A stretch of DNA of 8,391 bases. Origin: Ruminococcus sp. CAG:254. GTDB lineage: Bacteria > Bacillota > Clostridia > Oscillospirales > Ruminococcaceae. The notes beneath the pieces were generated by a model, which searched no databases, had not been told where the DNA came from, and saw only the letters and a list, made by a program, of their open reading frames with translations. The translations under genes were made by a program, and so were the position numbers. Below are positions 6,851 to 8,391 of the stretch, in pieces (within the stretch, counting starts at the first letter, position 1; every line of letters starts with the position of its first letter). The stretch spans positions 12,135-20,525 of the forward strand of contig HF997866.1 in assembly GCA_000433635.1 (NCBI GenBank). Direction: 5' to 3'.

Positions 6851-7878
6851 AACAGCTGCGACAAACACTGTATATTATGACACCAGAACGGTATTTGTCC
6901 TTGGATGGGGAAAATGTTGTGGTTCAGGAGAAGAAAACCGTTTTAGCACGTCTGCCGCTGCATAACTTAGATGGAATCATTTGTTTTGGTGCAACAGGAG
7001 CTAGTCCGCCGTTGATGGGAAAATGTGCAGAAATGGGCTTACCGATTTCGTTTTTGAGTCGTTCGGGGAAGTTCCTCTGTCGAATGGAAGGAACGACCAG
7101 CGGAAATGTATTGCTGCGTCGGCAGCAATATCGACTGGCTGACCAAGTATCTGAACGGCTGAAAATTGCAAAAAGTATGATTACTGGGAAGATTTTCAAT
7201 AGTCGGTATGTATTGGAACGTGCAATTCGAGATCATGGTTTGCGAATGGATGTTGAAAAAATGCAGAAGAAGTCAGAATTTCTGCGAGCAGCAGCACAAC
7301 GAGCATGGGAAGCATCTGATTTGGATTCTTTGCGTGGCATTGAAGGGGAAGCAGCATCTGTTTATTTTTCTGTATGGGATGATTTAATTTTGCAGCAGAA
7401 AGAACATTTTTATTTTTCTGTTCGTTCCAGACGACCGCCATTGGATCGAGTGAATGCATTGCTTTCGTTTGCCTATTCGTTTATGACTAGTATGTGCACA
7501 GCTGCTTTGGAAAGCGTTGGTTTAGATCCGTATATTGGATTCTTGCATACAGACCGACCAGGACGCCGTTCGCTTGCATTGGATTTAGTGGAAGAATTTC
7601 GTGCACCATTGTGTGACCGATTTGTATTGACATTGATTAACCGGCGAATGATTCAGGAAAAGCAGTTTGAAAAGCAGGCAGACGGTGCTGTTTGGCTGAA
7701 TGAAGAAGGAAGAAAACTATTTTTAGAAGCCTGGCAAAAGAAAAAGGCAGAAGTGATTCCGCATCCTTTTCTAAAAGAAAAGGTACAATATGGAATGTTG
7801 CCTTACGCACAAGCCTTATTGTTGGCAAGATATATTCGTGGGGATTTGGATGACTATCCAGCGATGATGTGGAAGTGA
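6847..7878 (+). CDS. cas1: Cas1 spacer integrase
   Basis: Metal-dependent integrase that, as a dimer pair bridged by Cas2, joins new spacers to the leader-end repeat. The product has 343 residues, normal for I-C Cas1. Active-site residues by family pattern: E166 in GIEGEAASVYF, H234 in GFLHTDRPGRRS, and D246 with E249 in LALDLVEEFR. An N-terminal beta-rich region (1-100) precedes the helical catalytic region. The start is ATG 6847, overlapping the cas4 stop in ATGA, with AGGAGG (6834-6839) 7 nt upstream. The frame stays open back to ATG 6739, but those 36 extra residues overlap cas4 and do not resemble Cas1. Confidence 0.97.
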   Translation: MKQLRQTLYIMTPERYLSLDGENVVVQEKKTVLARLPLHNLDGIICFGATGASPPLMGKCAEMGLPISFLSRSGKFLCRMEGTTSGNVLLRRQQYRLADQVSERLKIAKSMITGKIFNSRYVLERAIRDHGLRMDVEKMQKKSEFLRAAAQRAWEASDLDSLRGIEGEAASVYFSVWDDLILQQKEHFYFSVRSRRPPLDRVNALLSFAYSFMTSMCTAALESVGLDPYIGFLHTDRPGRRSLALDLVEEFRAPLCDRFVLTLINRRMIQEKQFEKQADGAVWLNEEGRKLFLEAWQKKKAEVIPHPFLKEKVQYGMLPYAQALLLARYIRGDLDDYPAMMWK

Positions 7879-7880
7879 TC
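7871..7880 (+). promoter_or_regulatory. Extended ribosome-binding site for the cas2 TTG start
   Basis: GGAAGTGATC (7871-7880) matches 9 of 10 bases of GGAGGTGATC, the full complement of the 16S rRNA 3' end. The core GGAAG ends 9 nt before TTG 7885. The site contains the cas1 stop codon TGA (7876-7878), so ending cas1 and starting cas2 are probably linked. Confidence 0.6.
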
Positions 7881-7884
7881 AGAT

Positions 7885-8175
7885 TTGTTAGTTTTAATTA
7901 CTTATGATGTCAATACAGAAACCAAAGAAGGAAGACGTCGATTACAGAAGGTTGCAAAGCAGTGTGTTAATTATGGGATACGGGTGCAAAATTCTGTATT
8001 TGAATGTGTGTTAGATGCTGCGGAATTCCGAAAGGTAAAGCAGATACTGATTGATTTGATTGATCCAGAGAAAGACAGTTTGCGTTTTTATCAGCTGGGA
8101 AATCGTTATGAAAGTAAAGTAGAACACATTGGTGTACGCCCTTCTTTGCATGTAGAAGAACCGCTATTACTCTGA
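7885..8175 (+). CDS. cas2: Cas2 adaptation protein
   Basis: Small ferredoxin-fold protein whose dimer bridges two Cas1 dimers and sets the spacer length during acquisition. The 96-residue product starts MLVLITYDVNTETKEGRRRLQKVAKQC in family fashion; D8 is the conserved residue after the first strand, and YGIRVQNSVFEC (about 30-41) is typical of I-C Cas2. The start is TTG 7885: no ATG is available near this point, and TTG yields the expected first residue. It lies 6 nt after cas1. The stop TGA is followed at once by an in-frame TAG (8176-8178), a tandem stop. Last protein gene before the array. Confidence 0.96.
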   Translation: MLVLITYDVNTETKEGRRRLQKVAKQCVNYGIRVQNSVFECVLDAAEFRKVKQILIDLIDPEKDSLRFYQLGNRYESKVEHIGVRPSLHVEEPLLL

Positions 8176-8195
8176 TAGAACAACTGATTTTATGG

Positions 8196-8238
8196 CTGCG
8201 AACCGGAAGTGTACATAAAAATGCTGGGGGATTCGCAG
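8196..8238 (+). repeat. Inverted repeat CTGCGAA/TTCGCAG in the leader
   Basis: CTGCGAA (8196-8202) and TTCGCAG (8232-8238) are exact reverse complements. Allowing A8231 to bulge, CC at 8203-8204 can also pair with GG, giving a 9-bp stem around a roughly 25-nt loop. No T tract follows, so it is not an ordinary terminator. It begins 20 nt after the cas2 stop. From memory, similar GCGAA...TTCGC elements occur near cas2 in other I-C loci; this was not checked. Confidence 0.55.
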
Positions 8239-8351
8239 GTGAAAACTAGTAAAATTTTGTCAGATACAACTTGCAAATAAAGCTATTTTTTGCATTAAAT
8301 CAAAATTTTTTATGTTCTAATAGAAATGTGCATAAAATCAAGATGCGATTT

Positions 8352-8373
8352 AGCCAAATTTTAGCGAAATTTG
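8352..8373 (+). repeat. Tandem 11-nt imperfect repeat at the leader-repeat junction
   Basis: AGCCAAATTTT (8352-8362) and AGCGAAATTTG (8363-8373) are adjacent copies with 9 of 11 identical bases and a period near one helical turn. They end 2 nt before the first CRISPR repeat, where leader-anchoring sites for Cas1-Cas2-Cas4 are found in other systems. The second copy is also nearly palindromic (AGCGAAATTTGCT). Confidence 0.5.
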
Positions 8374-8375
8374 CT

Positions 8376-8391
8376 GTCTCCCTCTTTACGA
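8376..8391 (+). CRISPR. First CRISPR repeat, cut by the window end
   Basis: GTCTCCCTCTTTACGA begins like a type I-C repeat: it starts with GTC, has the left arm of a stem (CTCCCTC), a TTTAC loop, and then GA, the first bases of the expected right arm GAGGGAG. The I-C repeat is normally about 32 nt and ends close to GGATTGAAA(T/C). Only half a repeat is visible and no spacer, so repetition cannot be shown here. The call rests on the position after cas2 and leader and on the I-C-like sequence. Confidence 0.8.

Larger units (their letters stand above)
8176..8375 (+). promoter_or_regulatory. CRISPR leader
   Basis: About 200 nt, non-coding and strongly AT-rich after 8240, lying between cas2 and the first repeat as expected for a leader that drives array transcription and directs spacer insertion. 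I see no convincing promoter. The best weak candidates are TTGCAA (8271-8276), 18 nt, TTAAAT (8295-8300), and a -10-like TAAAAT (8333-8338) lacking a good -35. TTGCAA and TAAAAT are also the two hexamers of the cas operon promoter. Two structured elements are listed separately. No gene is seen on either strand. Confidence 0.85.

Noticed and set aside
195..8175. A novel defence system or cargo gene within the operon
   Set aside because: Every gene is a canonical I-C cas gene, with no space left for an additional one apart from the internal cas11c start.
8226..8246. Degenerate CRISPR repeat in the leader (GGGGGATTCGCAGGTGAAAA)
   Set aside because: There is only a loose likeness to the G-rich arm and GATTGAAA end of an I-C repeat, and the G-rich part is better explained by the inverted repeat.
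8255..8264. TTTTGTCAGA in the leader as a third 0A box
   Set aside because: It lacks the CGAA half of the box and is not paired, so chance is a sufficient explanation in AT-rich DNA.

Overview
This window holds an almost complete type I-C CRISPR-Cas locus, with all genes on the + strand. The order is cas3, cas5c, cas8c (with an internal cas11c start), cas7c, cas4, cas1, cas2, then an AT-rich leader and the first 16 bases of what is very probably the CRISPR array. Gene order, protein sizes and motifs are textbook I-C (formerly Dvulg subtype). AT-rich sequence, strong AGGAGG-type ribosome-binding sites, frequent ATGA start/stop overlaps and GTG/TTG starts suggest a low-GC Firmicute. A Ruminococcus-like gut Clostridia member is my guess, but the window has no taxonomic marker gene.

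Layout. Bases 1-50 are unassigned. A strong intrinsic terminator (51-92) ends an upstream unit. The short control region (93-194) has a perfect tandem pair of TTTTGTCGAA, which matches the Spo0A '0A box', followed by a good sigma-A type promoter (TTGCAA, 17 nt, extended -10 TGATAAAAT). The promoter position and the ribosome-binding site both place the cas3 start at GTG 195, not at the first in-frame ATG (153). The seven genes then run with gaps of at most 21 nt or with overlaps, so they look like one operon. Bases 8176-8375 are the leader, with an inverted repeat near cas2 and a tandem 11-nt repeat touching the first CRISPR repeat.

How the parts work together. Cas5c processes the pre-crRNA. 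Cas8c, Cas5c, Cas7c and the internally translated Cas11c form Cascade/I-C, which finds the target DNA. Cas3 is the HD nuclease-helicase recruited to degrade it. Cas4, Cas1 and Cas2 select and insert new spacers at the leader-proximal repeat. Every catalytic residue I looked for is present and no frameshift is visible, so the locus looks functional.

I do not see a new gene system here. The observations most worth following are the possible Spo0A control of the cas operon, the hidden cas11c gene, and the repeats and inverted repeat in the leader.
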